Shown: positions 11,140 through 22,464 of the stretch, piece after piece | Layout of the letters: each line of letters opens with the position of its first letter | How positions within the stretch are numbered: position 1 is the stretch's first letter | DNA from: Gonocerus acuteangulatus | Lineage: Eukaryota; Arthropoda; Insecta; Hemiptera; Coreidae | Assembly (NCBI GenBank): GCA_946811695.1 | Contig: OX328126.1 | Coordinates: 8,136,197 to 8,200,196, forward strand | Direction of reading: 5' to 3' | DNA: 64,000 nt | The notes under the pieces: model-generated | Database searches by the model: none | Told to the model about the DNA's origin: nothing | What the model saw: only the letters and a program-made list of their open reading frames with translations | Translations under genes and position numbers: made by a program

Positions 11140-11640
11140 TTTTGGTATAACACATGAACAGCTGGCTTAATTAATAATTTCGTTTTGGAGTAAACTTCAA
11201 TTTTTTAATGTCCTACTTGATACTTTGATAACACAAGTCGACACTGATTTGGTAACACGGAAGTGAACCACCATTTTGAGGGTTTTCGGTTGTGCTGAAT
11301 CTCATATTAGTTTTTCCCCCTATACGTCAACTTTTTAAAATATAGGGCTTTTAAGTTGTTTTTTATAATACTGAACCTTAAAATTTGCTCTGTCTACAGA
11401 ACGTTATTTGGCGTTCTGGTTTCTATAATGTTTAATGCTTTTTGGAGAATACGAATATGAAGTTGTATTTCTGATAGGATGGTACGTTTTTGTAAAAAAT
11501 ATACTTTTAGTCAAAAAAACATGCAAACATGCTGTAAAATGCACATCTTTCACAACTTTAAATAATTTTTTTACAAAATACAAAACTGGTAGGAAAAATC
11601 TTATTGCGAATTTGGATTCCTCATTAAATTAACTTGAATG
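11140..11640. other. no gene recognised
   Basis: AT-rich sequence. No similarity to the other repeats here was noticed. Confidence 0.4.
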
Positions 11641-12157
11641 TGGAGTATACCTTGTTGGGGATTAAGAATGATGAAGCTGGGCCCTTCTGTAGGCGGAGAA
11701 TCAGCCTATATTTCAGGTATAGAGGGGAACGAAGTAGCACACGTTTTGGCAAAATCAGCTTCAACCGACACTAACCTCCCAATTATATATGAAAAGATAT
11801 CTACTGAACATTTAAAATATTTATTAAAGAACAAATATTACATAAAATGGCAGGAAAGGTGGACAACAACTGAAAAAGGGGCACACCTAAAATACTTTAT
11901 ACCGGAGATAAAACACAACAACTTCAAACACACACACAAAACAAGCTACCACCTCACACAACTACTCACAGGTCATGGAACAATAAATAGTTATTTACAC
12001 AAATACAAACTCACTGACTTCAACACATGCACTTGTGACAATCATACTGAACAAACATACTTTCTGTGATGTATGCAGCGTTATTTGTGGAGTTCTCGAT
12101 TTCGTAGAAGGTAGAAAAATAATGTCTCTCCACTGTTTTTCAAAGTATTTATTAGCA

Positions 12158-12190
12158 AAAGCTTTTCGAGAACATGGTTCTCATCGTCAG
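12158..12190 (-). ncRNA. hammerhead-ribozyme-like motif, left arm of P2
   Basis: Exact reverse complement of the motif at 12307-12339. Confidence 0.55.
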
Positions 12191-12306
12191 TGCATCTATT
12201 ACTCCACCGGTATTACTGCTAACCGCCTCTCCGAACAGGTGTGAGTATTACCTCACACCTGTTCGGAGAGGCGGTTAGCAGTAATACCGGTGGAGTAATA
12301 GATGCA

Positions 12307-12339
12307 CTGACGATGAGAACCATGTTCTCGAAAAGCTTT
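12307..12339 (+). ncRNA. hammerhead-ribozyme-like motif, right arm of P2
   Basis: CTGACGA (12307-12313), one extra T, helix II GAGAAC/GTTCTC with a CAT loop, then GAA (12330-12332) and AAGCTT (12333-12338), a 6-nt self-complementary helix III. Helix I is short (GCA before the core with TGC after the cleavage position). The cleavage nucleotide would be U, which is unusual. Confidence 0.6.
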
Positions 12340-12649
12340 TGCTAATAAATACTTTGAAAAACAGTGGAGAGACATTATTTTTCTACCTTCTACGAAACAT
12401 ACTTTCACTTAATTTACGACTGCTCACTTACAGAAGAATACAGGACAACGTTAACAAACACTATTAAAAAAGATAAAAAAGAGTGGCCATTAAGCCCAAA
12501 GGAGCTCTACGAAAAATATCCTCTGGCTCTAGACAAAATGATCAAACAAGTACACGAAGATTCAAGATTAAGATATTAGATTCGGAACCTCTGTGTTGTT
12601 GGCAAATCTCATGTATGAGTAAAGATGGAGGAACAATGATTTATATTGC

Positions 12650-13350
<701 letters not shown>

Positions 13351-13364
13351 TTTTGAAAAGTTTT

Positions 13365-13505
13365 TCTTTGCTCTTTCATATTAAATTTAGACTAATGCTA
13401 GAGGGAATTTCTGTAAATTGTATTCTACTAGAATGACATTCGATATAAGATTTAGACTATACCAGATACATACTAGGTTAAAAATATGATGCCTCTCAAT
13501 ATTGG

Positions 13506-13552
<47 letters not shown>

Positions 13553-14410
13553 AAAAAAAAAAAAACTGTACATAAAGTGTAAATATTGTTTATATAAAAT
13601 CTATATATTTAAAACGAAATGTAATATATATAAAAAAAATGTATGTTATATGGAAAGCATGGGACATGCAGAATAAGCTCCCTCTCTATAGGGTTACTAT
13701 AGGGAGGAAATAGAGAATCAGCCTATATCTCCCGTACAGGGTACTATTTTTTTACAAACTTGTTTTTGTAATTTTGAAAATTCTAATAGCTGTTTCTTAA
13801 AGTAAATGTAATGAAGAATGAAGATGAAGGGGGGGGGGGGTCGTTTCGCTATGTAGATCAATGAAGATCTAAAACTAAATCTTTCAAGATAACTCATCCA
13901 TCAGTTATTGTTAAAAAATAATAAAAAAACACTGTATTATAAACATGTACTGATAAATATTGTTACAATAGTTATTAGTAGAACAATAAAAGAGAAATAA
14001 GTTGTAAATCAAACGCCCAAAGGTAGCAGGACATAAATTCCAGAGTTACAGATAAGACATTTTTCCGAGATAAGGAGTCAATAACAAATATTTGCTTTGT
14101 TCCCCTGAAATATCCTTGGTATTTAGGGTGGTAAAGGGTTAACTTCCGATAACATTACACCATTATTTATAGGCTGATTTACTAAGGCTATTCCCACAAG
14201 ATTTATGCTTGTTTAGGACTTCACTCAAACACATTTTTTATTTTTTTATTATTTCTTGGTCACAAATTGTTTCTGTTTATTCTTGTCTAGATGGTAGGGA
14301 ATTTTGAAGGCTTTGGCATGTTTTTTTAAATTAATAATGATTTAATTTTATCATCAACTCAAACCACAAACTTCCTAATTTATTTATTGTGTAGATCCTA
14401 AGTTGAAGAC
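13365..14410. other. no gene recognised; long poly-A at 13506-13565
   Basis: A nearly uninterrupted A run at 13506-13565 may be the tail of a retroposon whose body I cannot identify. GAGAATCAGCCTATAT at about 13711 also occurs at about 11698 in the LINE fragment. No coding region is supported. Confidence 0.4.
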
Positions 14411-14445
14411 CAAGATGTTGGTAACAGCTCTATTCAGACCTCATA

Positions 14446-14699
14446 TAGTCGCTACAAATGCAAAGTATCGAATGTGAAAATCACCACTTTTCAGAGTGGA
14501 AAAGCATTTATTCATAACTTTTTTTTGGACAGTCAAATATTCGGCAGATTTGACCTTTTGATAGTGGAATACTTTCCCTTTCATAGAGTGAAGTCAGATT
14601 CAAGAATTTACCATACATAAGTCTAGCAGAAATTATTAAAGATGGACAATGAAAGATGCATTTTTTCACATTCGTTAGTTTGCATTTGTATCGACGATA
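14446..14699. mobile_element. MITE-1, copy 2
   Basis: Termini match the copy at 5486-5721 (GCTACAAATGCAAAGTATCG at left, GCATTTGTATCGACGATA at right). It lies at a TATA site inside the left arm of P3, because the arm sequence resumes directly on the other side. Confidence 0.75.
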
Positions 14700-14765
14700 T
14701 ATTTTATTTTAAAGTTCCATAAGGTGCGGCATGTCACACACTAGGTTATTAAATTTTGTTACAGA

Positions 14766-14792
14766 AACGTTTCGGCTCTAAGCCATTTTCAA
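14766..14792 (-). ncRNA. hammerhead-like motif with variant core
   Basis: On the minus strand: TTGAAAA, T, helix II GGCT/AGCC, then GAAACGTT. The core differs from CUGANGA at two positions (C to U and G to A). The same variant core appears at 53726-53753, so it may be a family consensus rather than decay. ACAGA upstream can pair with TCTGT downstream as helix I. Confidence 0.4.
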
Positions 14793-14819
14793 TCTTTCTG
14801 TGAAATATAATAGATCATA

Positions 14820-14863
14820 TTCGTAGTTAATAATAAATGGACGTTAAAATTTAAATAAATAAA
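14820..14863 (+). mobile_element. 5'-truncated SINE family C tail
   Basis: A 44-bp tail (AATGGACGTTAAAATTTAAA) flanked by a 12-bp target duplication TAATAGATCATA at 14808-14819 and 14864-14875. Confidence 0.7.
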
Positions 14864-14939
14864 TAATAGATCATACTGGATAGGATATCAAAATTCAAAT
14901 AATAAACATAAAATTAAGAATAATTGAAACATTTGTATA

Positions 14940-15545
14940 TTCTTAATTTATTTTATTTTATTTTTAAACCTTTATTGATAATCACAACAATATGATATAC
15001 ATATTTCCAGTAATTTTGCTAGCTTTGGAAATTTAACAATGTAAGGCATGATGTGGGAATATGTACAATTACATAACCCACTAGAACAATAAATTTTGAG
15101 CATTGCAGATGGCATGTTATTACAAGTTGTCTCTAGGCCACCGCCGCTTCAGTCTTCTATGAGGATTTTGTGGATTATGGAAGGAGGATAGAGAGTTTAT
15201 CAAAGGATTTGGATGGCCAGGGAGATTGGAATGGAACTTCTGATAGACTGATTTGGGCAGGGATTGGATAAAGGGGATATTGAAGTAATTATGGATTTGG
15301 GCAGGGATTGGATAAAGGGGATATTGAAATCATTATGCAGGGTTAGGTTGGAGACATAGTAAGGAGCATTGGATATTCTTCCAAGGATTTTGGATTGCAT
15401 TGTTTGTATTCTGTAGGAATTGGAAGGTTTAGTGGAACCCCAAACCACTAAACCCACTAGTCCATAAGTCCATATTGGTCGGAGTATGGTATTGTATATA
15501 AGTCGTTTGTTAGTCAATGAAAGTTTCGAGCGTTTGTCCAATAAG
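14940..15545 (-). pseudogene. Jockey-like LINE, C-terminal reverse transcriptase remnant
   Basis: Minus-strand frame 15541-15200 reads DKRSKLSLTNKRLIYNTILR, then PIWTYG, WGSTKPSN, IQTMQSKILGRISNAPYYVS and NLTLHNDFNIPFI. These are the standard end of the Jockey-clade reverse transcriptase domain. Two nearly identical GGGCAGGGATTGGATAAAGG blocks near 15257 and 15300 show a short internal duplication. TTTTATTTTATTTTTA-type sequence at about 14950-14965 would be the 3' tail. The endonuclease and most of the polymerase are missing. Confidence 0.8.
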
Positions 15546-16062
15546 CGTGATAAAAGTCTAAAACGTCTGTTTAGTTCCTGTCTTTTCTGTGTTATGTGTG
15601 GCTACTAAGTTAAACGTTCGTCTAGTATCAGTCCTAAGTAGTAATTTTATGTTTATTGTTTGAAATTTGATATCCTAACCAGTATGATCCATTATATTTT
15701 ACAGATAGATTGAAAATAGTTTATGCCGCACCATATGTAACTTGAAAATAAAGTGTATGAGGACTGAATAAAGCTGTTACCAACTTATTAATTTATTATC
15801 TTCTTAAACATAATGTTTTCAAACAACTAGAAGAAAAATAAAGTAAGTGTTAACTTCACATTAAACGCTCTTATTCCATCATTTATTTTTTTTCTTGTAT
15901 ACTTTCACTATGGTTAGGATGGTCTTCCTCTGCCTCCCGGCACCTTCATTGGTATGTAGTAACTTATTTTCTGTTAAAAATTAATTAATATTATTATTAG
16001 TACCCATTCACTTGTATATACCTCATTAAAAATGTGTTTTATGTTTCTATTGATTTTCTATC

Positions 16063-16593
16063 AGGCTTTCTGTCAGGTTTGGATTTGCCGATTTCCTTCA
16101 AATGTCCTGAAACGGTCGTGGCTCCTACTCCGAGTTCTTTGGCATATTCCCTAGTGCAGTTGAGGGACAAGCTTCAACCCTTTCTTTCAGGTGGTCATTG
16201 TCAAGCTTGGTTTCTGGCATTCCTCGCTCCTCGTCAAGGTCGAGGTGGTTTTCCACTTCGAAACCTGGAAAACCACCCGTAAACAGTTCGTTCTTTCGCC
16301 GTTCCCTCCCCGAACGCCGTGTTAATGTTCATACACGCCTCAGCAGCTCTATGACCGAGCTTAAATTCATAACGAAAAATAATAGGGATTCCCGTTGAAG
16401 TCATAATTTAAGTTTTATTTTTTTCTCAGAGGATCGTTCTCACAACACAGTACGCAAGTTACTGATTAAATAATAGGAATAAAAGAGCTTTAATTCTATA
16501 TGAATAACAATGATGTTTGTAAATAATGAAATAAAAAAGGGAAAGGATTAAATCGCAAAGTAAACAAAACTGACATTTCATACGGTACAGCCT
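16063..16593 (-). mobile_element. deleted mariner derivative, copy 2
   Basis: Reverse-orientation copy of 4338-4870 with the same internal deletion joining the transposase N-terminus to the 3' terminal repeat. The end at 16593 has the full terminal repeat. The end near 16063 has lost about 14 bp of it (CAGGCTTTCTGTCAGGTTTG). It interrupts a Penelope-like 3' end. Confidence 0.85.
16075..16385 (-). pseudogene. mariner transposase N-terminal fragment, copy 2
   Basis: Same DNA-binding region as at 4554-4846, read on the minus strand. Single-base differences and short indels (for example near 16165-16250) break the frame. The catalytic domain is absent. Confidence 0.8.
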
Positions 16594-16775
16594 AATTTCT
16601 AGATATACAACTATGTTCCCCTGTTTATTAATAACACAATTTTTCTAATATTTTAACAACAAATTGTTCCTTTGTAATAAGTTGATTTTTATTTATAGAC
16701 CTGTCATTTATCTTACTGTTAAAACTTTTTTCCGTGTATTAATTTCTGTTTTTTCTTTGTTTCTTGGCATTTTAG

Positions 16776-16809
16776 CTGACGAAGGCTATTAATGAGTAGC
16801 CGAAACGTC
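16776..16809 (+). ncRNA. hammerhead-ribozyme-like motif of a Penelope-like element
   Basis: CTGACGA (16776-16782), extra A, helix II GGCTAT/AGTAGCC-type, GAAAC and GTC (16807-16809). It differs from the motif at 43759-43792 only in the helix II loop region. Confidence 0.65.
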
Positions 16810-16934
16810 CAAAATATAGATTTTTTTAACAAAAATCGTATTAAGGTTTCTGTAGCCGAATCCCAACCATTCCATCTTTACTTATCACCTCGACGGCTAA
16901 CTGTCTATCTTCACATAATTTATTTCAATATAAC

Positions 16935-17455
16935 AATCCTATGTCAATATTTATATGTAAATAAAAAAATTTTTAACTTACAACTAGCAGCCACTTTTTT
17001 ACACACAGTGTTCTAGGCCTTGTCATTATGGCATTAATGTCAACAACAAAACATTTAACATTAAAATGATTATTATATATTCCAGTTTTAGATTATTTAT
17101 ATTATTAAAATCCTTACATTTATTTTACAGGTAAAATCCACCCCGAACACAACCTTTCCTCCATGATCTATGTTTAATAGACCGTAGTTTGTTCTGCTTC
17201 CAGTATTCCAAAGTGGATTTATATATTTCATCACCTATTTTTCCATCTTTTAGAAAGGGTAGAATATTATCCATTTTTATTATTATTATATTTATCGCAC
17301 CGCATCTTTGGCGAGGCGCATTTTTTCGATACTTTTCAGCAGAGGGCGATGTAAAATAGGTTTAGTCCAGTATATTCCTAAAACAGTGAATGTCCTTAAA
17401 TAATAATTTTAAAACATTTTAACCAGATATTTTGACTTGGTATTTACTTAATATT
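16935..17455. other. no gene recognised
   Basis: A short minus-strand frame of 49 codons at 17274-17125 is the only notable open stretch, and I could not support it as a gene. A TTATTATTATTA run lies near 17280. Confidence 0.35.
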
Positions 17456-17458
17456 TTG

Positions 17459-18002
17459 TTATTTTCGTGGTAGGCGGAAGGTCAATTAATAAAAACTTCA
17501 CCATACAGTATCACCAACTTTACTCCGTCCCTACATGTTTCACACCTTTTTTGGTGCCTCTTCAGGGGAAAAGTTACATATATAAAACATACAGCCTCAA
17601 TCTGAGGAGGATAACCTTCCACCAGTACGGCCACCTCTAGAATGATCATGGTCTGAAAGAATCCAAAATGGCGAAATATAATCAGCTGATCCATAATCGA
17701 TTTGTCAAACATTTAAAATTAATTTCCAGAAGAAATATAGTCTTAAAAATTAAAACCATCTTCCCACCTTCTAATTAAAACATATTTTTACCTTTTGTTA
17801 AATAAATTAATAAAAATCGTATTCAAATGTAATATTTCAGTTTTTTTATTTACCACTTTTTTCCTATTTTTTATGATATGGATATTTTCCTTAATTCTTC
17901 TTTTCATTCTATTTCTCTCTTTACCTAATGTACAAATATTTTCAAAATCGAAACTATGTTTATATTTTATAGCATATACTTCCGCCTACCACGAAAATAA
18001 GA
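17459..18002 (-). mobile_element. hammerhead-bearing element, family H, diverged copy
   Basis: The ends share an inverted repeat of about 22 bp (TATTTTCGTGGTAGGCGGAA near 17461 and its reverse complement ending near 18001). The first 320 bp, read on the minus strand, match the complete member at 24697-25028: TCGATTA..GATCAGCTGA, TGGTGGAAGGTT, CCCCTGAAGAGGC and the GACCTTCCGC end. The extent of the right half is uncertain. Confidence 0.55.
17532..17565 (-). ncRNA. hammerhead-ribozyme-like motif, family H
   Basis: On the minus strand: CTGAAGA, extra G, helix II GCACC/GGTGT, GAAACATGTA. ACATGT is a self-complementary helix III and GTA would be the cleavage triplet. CCC before the core pairs with GGG after the cleavage site as helix I. 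This motif and the copy at 24937-24970 differ at paired positions while helix II is kept. Confidence 0.65.
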
Positions 18003-18049
18003 AGATTGAAAAAAAGGGTCAGTTGAAGAATAATTAATATTTGGTTTTA

Positions 18050-18470
18050 GATGTTGTTATAAATGTCTATTTTAACCAGATATAATATATATATAGCATA
18101 GAAGTATTATTGTTATCGCTATTATTTTATTAAAAGAAGTATTAACATTATTGTTATTATTATAAAAAGACATTTATCATTGTTATTATTGTTTTCATTA
18201 TATTTACAAAGAGAAGTATTATCATTTTTATTATTATTATCAAAGAAAATTTATCATTGTTATTATTATTATTAAAAACAAGTATTACTATTATTATTAC
18301 TGTTATTATCTACTATTATTATCAAAGAAGCATTATCATTGTTATTATTATTATTAAAAACAACTATTACTATTATTATCAAAGAAGCATTATTATTGTT
18401 ATTATGATTATCAAATAAGTATTGGCATTATTATTACTATTGTATTATTATTAATATCGCACAATAAAGG
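18050..18470. repeat. ATT-rich imperfect minisatellite
   Basis: TTATTATTATTA stretches alternate with TCAAAGAAG(C/T)ATTA-type blocks. Simple-sequence DNA without a frame. Confidence 0.7.
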
Positions 18471-18479
18471 CTATTCATT

Positions 18480-19655
18480 CATTCTATTTTTTACAAGTAG
18501 GTATTACCGAGGTATGTTCCTCCTTGGGAGTTTATGTAAAACTCTCAGCAGGATTAATAGTATTGCGGATATCCCCCTGTAATTGTCCTGACAGATACAT
18601 ACTTCAGCTGTATCGATAGTACCGTAGAAGGAATGTAGTATCAAGAAACCTATCAGCCAATGTTTCTAAAAGGAAAGGCAAGATCCGACTAATAGGTTGG
18701 ATATTGGTACATCATTCTAGTGAATGCTAGAGCGAAAGTAAGCTTCGGCTTGTTGCTATTTGCTAACAACTCCTAGGGTCATGGGGTCGGTGTAGGGTTT
18801 ATCACCTGTCGGATTCATTCTGGATACAGCTGATGTCTTCAAGATGGCAGGACAAGTACCTTCTTCAGAAGTTTATGTCTGGTCTTTATATCATGTGAAG
18901 GTATTCACCATGTCTTTGATATTTTGTCAAACCATTATCCACAGAATTTCGAAAGTGTACATTTCTTGGCGTGTAGTTTCTTTAACGCGCCAAAACAGGG
19001 AAACATACTGGCTTTTTTCCTTTAAGGGTCTTTCCATACCAAGTGATCCAATAAAAAGTAATTTTTCCCTCATATTTTTTTTTCCGGATTTAGCTCAGCA
19101 ATAGTACCCTAAAAGATAATTAAATATCCATTTTTATAGAAATTTATGTTTATTATTATTTTATGAGTTAAAAAACTACTTCTTTTAAAAAAGCACATTT
19201 TTTGACAGACAATTGATCAAAAAATAGACCACAACTCCCAAAAAAACTCAGCTAGAAAGGTGTAGTAAAAAGCATTCGGTGGAGTATTAAATTCTGATTA
19301 AAATTATATATGTATATAAATATGAAGACTTCTTTAGAAAAATTGAAATTTTAATTAATCAAAACCTAATAAAGTAAATTTCTTTTACTTAAGTAATTTA
19401 TTCGACTCAGGATTGGCCATTAAAGACTTCTTCACCAATACTTAATGACAAGACAAGAGAGACCATCGTGTGAAATTTGTAATTCAGAATTACATGTTCT
19501 AACAGACTTTGCTTAAGACGACATGACTTAACCATACCTTACAATATGTGTGAACTTCTCGCTCAAGGTTGCCAGTACATAGACAGTATCTTAACACATC
19601 TACGAAGTACAGGATTATACCATCTCATAAGAAGGTCCCAAAGACAGATAAATGT
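18480..19655. other. no gene recognised
   Basis: Comparatively complex sequence that I could not match to anything else here. No convincing coding frame. It is one of the few stretches that could be old unique host DNA. Confidence 0.35.
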
Positions 19656-19667
19656 AACTACTTTCTT

Positions 19668-19857
19668 TTTGGGGTCTCCCGTGGTCTAGTGGCTAGCGTG
19701 CTGGATTCATAAGCGGGAGATGGTGGGTTCGATCCCCACCCGCGGCAGGAATGTTCTCATCTCAGGGCTCACTGAGAAAATTCCTGGCTGCACCCTGGAT
19801 GTCGGCGCTAATGGCCAAGAATTATGTCGATGCGCGGTAAAAAAAAAACAAAAAAAA
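19668..19857 (+). mobile_element. tRNA-derived SINE, family A, complete
   Basis: The tRNA-like head starts GGGGTCTCCCGTGGTCTAGT, with TTCATAA as anticodon loop (CAU, tRNA-Met-like) and GGTTCGATCCCC as B box. The body has TCTCATCTCAGGGCTCACTG, CACCCTGGATGTCGGCGCTA and an A-rich tail. Flanked by the 12-bp target duplication AACTACTTTCTT (19656-19667 and 19858-19869). Confidence 0.85.
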
Positions 19858-20027
19858 AACTACTTTCTTATCCCATGAATAAGTTCATACTCAGAATAGT
19901 TTATAGTTAAAATTTCTTAAATTCTTATAGTAATAACTTAATTTGAAATAAATAGATTCCCCATTCAATTACGAACACTTACAATAACTTTACGAACACT
20001 TACAATAATTTTTAATTTTAATTGACT

Positions 20028-21149
20028 AATTAGTTAGCCGAATACTCGTAGGTTTTTAGAAGTAATTATGAGATTGAATGGAACATCCTTAGAACGAGGG
20101 AGGGGGCTTCTTTCGAATAATTTCCTCGAGAAGGCTGTGAATTCTCTCCGAAAGCAGGAGAAGAAAGTGCAATTTCGACTTTTTTTTCCTCGAGTTGATT
20201 TCTGCGAACGGAGTCGAGTGTTGAAGTTTTCTGGATGGTTGGAATATTTTCCCGGGGTTTTTGCAATCTCCCGCAGAATATATTTCAGCAATACTTATTA
20301 ATAAACAGGTAAATATTATAAAAATCAATGGTAATTGTGAAGTTTAGGCGGCTCCTCGCCGATTTTTTTTTGTCCGGTGGTTCTATATATGTATTTATAT
20401 TCATTTCGCATTATGGGCATACGTGACATGCGTTTCCGCTCGCTACGCTCGCTCAAGAAGATATCAAAACTCAAGGCAATCCAACTCGCTAAAATTAATA
20501 GAATTCTATTAATTTTAGCGAGTTGGATTGACTAGAGTGTTTAAGGTTACTTTACTACTAGTAACAACCAATAGAATTGCCCATAGGTGTATCCAATAGA
20601 AATGCTAACGAGTTATGCGCATGCACTGAAGTAACTGGATGTGGTCTTTGCATAAAGGTCCCACTTCCGCGTATCGTTTTCGGAATGTCAGGAACTTGCT
20701 AAAGGATGTCCCCTGCCGAAAATAAAAGATGCCTTTTCAATTCCCACGATATGTCGCATAGTCCCAAGACCAGGAGCCCTCTATCCCATAGGATCGGGAG
20801 AAGAAGGCCATATCATAAAAAGTCCCGCGGGAGAATGAAGGATGTGAATGGACAGGGAAGGGTTAGGCCCGAAGGAGGACATGTGTAGATATAGGGAGAG
20901 CGGGAGATTGCAAAAACCACGGGAAAATATTCCAACCATCCAGAAAACTTCAACACTCGACTCCGTTCGCAGAAATCAACTCGAGGAAAAAAAAAAAAGT
21001 CGAAATTGCACTTTCTTCTCCTGCTTTCGGAGAGAATTCACAGCCTTCTCGAGGAAATTATTCGAAAAGGGCCCCCCCCTCGTTCTAAGGATGTTCCATT
21101 CAATCTCATAATTACTTCTAAATACGTACAAGATTTCGGCTAACTAATT
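20028..21149. mobile_element. 1.1-kb foldback element with a perfect internal palindrome
   Basis: Arms of about 250 bp (20028-20280 and 20900-21149) are close to perfect reverse complements and end in AATTAGTTAGCCGAA / TTCGGCTAACTAATT. The middle (20340-20890) contains a 54-bp palindrome at 20477-20530. It also has GCGTTTCCGCTCGCT and AGTTGGATTGACTAGAG words that recur at about 46920 and 47410. No protein is recognised. Confidence 0.75.
20477..20530. repeat. 54-bp perfect palindrome
   Basis: Perfectly self-complementary with no spacer, centred on GAATTC at 20501-20506. The outer word is CAATCCAACTCGCTAAAATT. Confidence 0.9.
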
Positions 21150-21740
21150 AATTAACCCATCCTTTCAATTTAAATGTAATATTAATTGGTTGATAATTCT
21201 GTAAAATAATTTCTGTACATACAATTGAATCCTCAGAATAAATAAATAATGGCAAGATTCTTCACCCCAATGAGAATCGGACACACAAAACATTCACACG
21301 AATTCCTAATGTCGAAAGAAGACCCACCAAAATATCCAAGACATGACACCATGTGTATAAAACAAATTTTAGAAAAGAATTAAAAAAATTGAAAATCCCT
21401 GCAGATATCAGCATTATGTTTGGTCATGACAGGAAAATAAGTCTTTCTTAAAAATTAGATTTATACAAAAATACATAAAGGATAAAAAAAAGTCCGTCAC
21501 GCAGGAGCTGCATAACTAAGCACTTTCCTCAGAATTTGGGTATTGCTTTCCAGAACAATTTGCTTAAAATATCCTACATAAATAAAATAAAAACATGAAT
21601 AGTTCTCTTTTAAATTTGTAATGAGTAACTGATCAATTAATAATTTGCTTCCAGAGTTATGTTTACACATGGTACCTATTACACTACGTAATAAATACAA
21701 AAAAACTCATATTATCGTATTTTGATCTAACGCAGGAACA
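21150..21740. other. no gene recognised
   Basis: AT-rich sequence. GTCACGCAGGAGCTGCATAACT near 21496 recurs near 48598, so part of it is an unnamed dispersed repeat. Confidence 0.4.
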
Positions 21741-21759
21741 GGATGCAGTCACCCTAGTG

Positions 21760-22385
21760 GTAGAAAGCGCTCCTTGCGGCAGCTTTGTGAACCTACGTCT
21801 GACGGGCTTTTCTATTGAAATATATTACAAATTAAACCCCCGCTTTCCGATTGACCGATTCAGCTCATTTTTACAACACTTCTTTCTCATGAGTTACCCA
21901 CGACGTATACCGCGTTTCGTTACAATACAGCAGAAATTACGACCGGTATGAGTATATTAAGAATTTGGGTCAAGAGTAACCCCCCCCCCTTCTAATGAAC
22001 CGATTTAGTTTATTTTTACAACAGTTATTTACCTGTGGATTACCACTACGAATACCGAGTTTCGTCGAAATCTACCAAAAATCACGGCTGGTAGTGGCGA
22101 ATTGGTATTGTGGGTCTGGAGTAAACCCCCCCTCCTAATGAACCGATTTAGTTCATTTTTATATCTCACTTTTCTCTCTATATCACCACTACGAATACCA
22201 AGTTTCGTTGAAATATAACAAATATTACGGCTGACATAGTCAAATTAGTGTTTTGGGTTCGGGGTAAACCCCCCCTTCCGGTGGACCGACTTTGGTGGTT
22301 AACGAACTCGTTCAATCGTTTGCTAATTGAATGCTATATACCAAGTTTCGTGACGAAAAAACAAAAACTCTGGCCGCTATCGTGT
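21760..22385 (+). repeat. degenerate tandem repeat of about 145 bp, about four units
   Basis: Each unit has a run of C (AAACCCCCC-type), a GAACCGATTTAGTT-type block, ACCACTACGAATACC and AAGTTTCGT(T/C)GAAAT. Unit starts fall near 21835, 21980, 22125 and 22265. A (TA)n tract follows at about 22395-22463. Confidence 0.55.
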
Positions 22386-22412
22386 TAACAGACACATATA
22401 TATATATGCATA

Positions 22413-22463
<51 letters not shown>

Positions 22464-22464
<1 letters not shown>

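Larger units (their letters stand above)
12065..12394. mobile_element. 330-bp palindromic element P2 with hammerhead-like motifs
   Basis: It is inserted in a LINE reading frame and flanked by a perfect 12-bp target duplication AAACATACTTTC at 12053-12064 and 12395-12406. The palindrome has two perfect 145-bp arms, 12101-12245 and 12252-12396, around a 6-nt spacer. A left-only extension of about 36-38 nt (12065 to about 12102) has no partner, the same asymmetry as in P1 and the coding Penelope-like element. No protein is encoded. The identical arms suggest a young insertion or recent arm conversion. Confidence 0.85.
11650..12580 (+). pseudogene. LINE C-terminus with RNase H remnant, split by element P2
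   Basis: The first part (to about 12052) shows GIEGNEVAHVLAKSA, the C-terminal RNase H block (GNExADxLAK) of I/R1/LOA-type LINEs. It is followed by W..RW, LLTGHGTINSYLHKY and CTCDN, typical of the region after RNase H. The reading resumes after the insertion at about 12395 with YFHLIYDCSLTEEYR, completing a C..C..H..C motif, and ends at a stop near 12579. The upstream endonuclease and reverse transcriptase regions are absent. The clade within the RNase H-bearing LINEs is not resolved. Confidence 0.75.
14416..15785. mobile_element. inverted Penelope-type pair P3 with three later insertions
   Basis: The outer sequence TTGGTAACAGCTCTATTCAG near 14417 is matched in reverse complement by CTGAATAAAGCTGTTACCAA near 15765. 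The inner blocks also pair (GGTGCGGCAT near 14727 with ATGCCGCACC near 15722, and GATAGGATATCAAA near 14879 with TTTGATATCCTAACC near 15666). The left arm holds a MITE (14446-14699) and a SINE tail (14820-14863). The space between the arms holds a Jockey fragment. The left arm keeps a hammerhead-like motif, and the right arm has lost it by deletion. Confidence 0.65.
15880..16930 (+). mobile_element. Penelope-like element 3' end, split by a mariner derivative
   Basis: GGTCTTCCTCTGCCTCCCGG near 15920 matches the 3' region of the coding element near 43447. The region from about 16660 matches 43670-43866, including the hammerhead-like motif and CCGAATCCCAACCATTCCAT. It continues through CTTATCACCTCGACGGCTAA, the left-only extension of the coding element. 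No coding sequence remains. Confidence 0.75.

Noticed and set aside
17125..17274. 49-codon minus-strand frame with ordinary-looking codon use (starts MDNILPFLKDGKIGDEIY)
   Set aside because: Too short, no recognised domain, no convincing splice sites or neighbours. It could be a small exon, but nothing here supports that.
17335..17352. CAGCAGAGGGCGATG resembling a CTCF-type site
   Set aside because: A single short match with no pairing or context. Expected by chance in a window of this size.
18790..18880. CAGCTGATGTCTTCAAGA as a hammerhead core
   Set aside because: CTGATGT is not CUGANGA and there is no helix II or GAAAC following.
19674..19745. Apparent tRNA-Met gene (CAU anticodon loop, A and B boxes)
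   Set aside because: It is followed by a fixed SINE body and A-tail, has a target duplication, and is repeated at four other places, so it is a SINE head.
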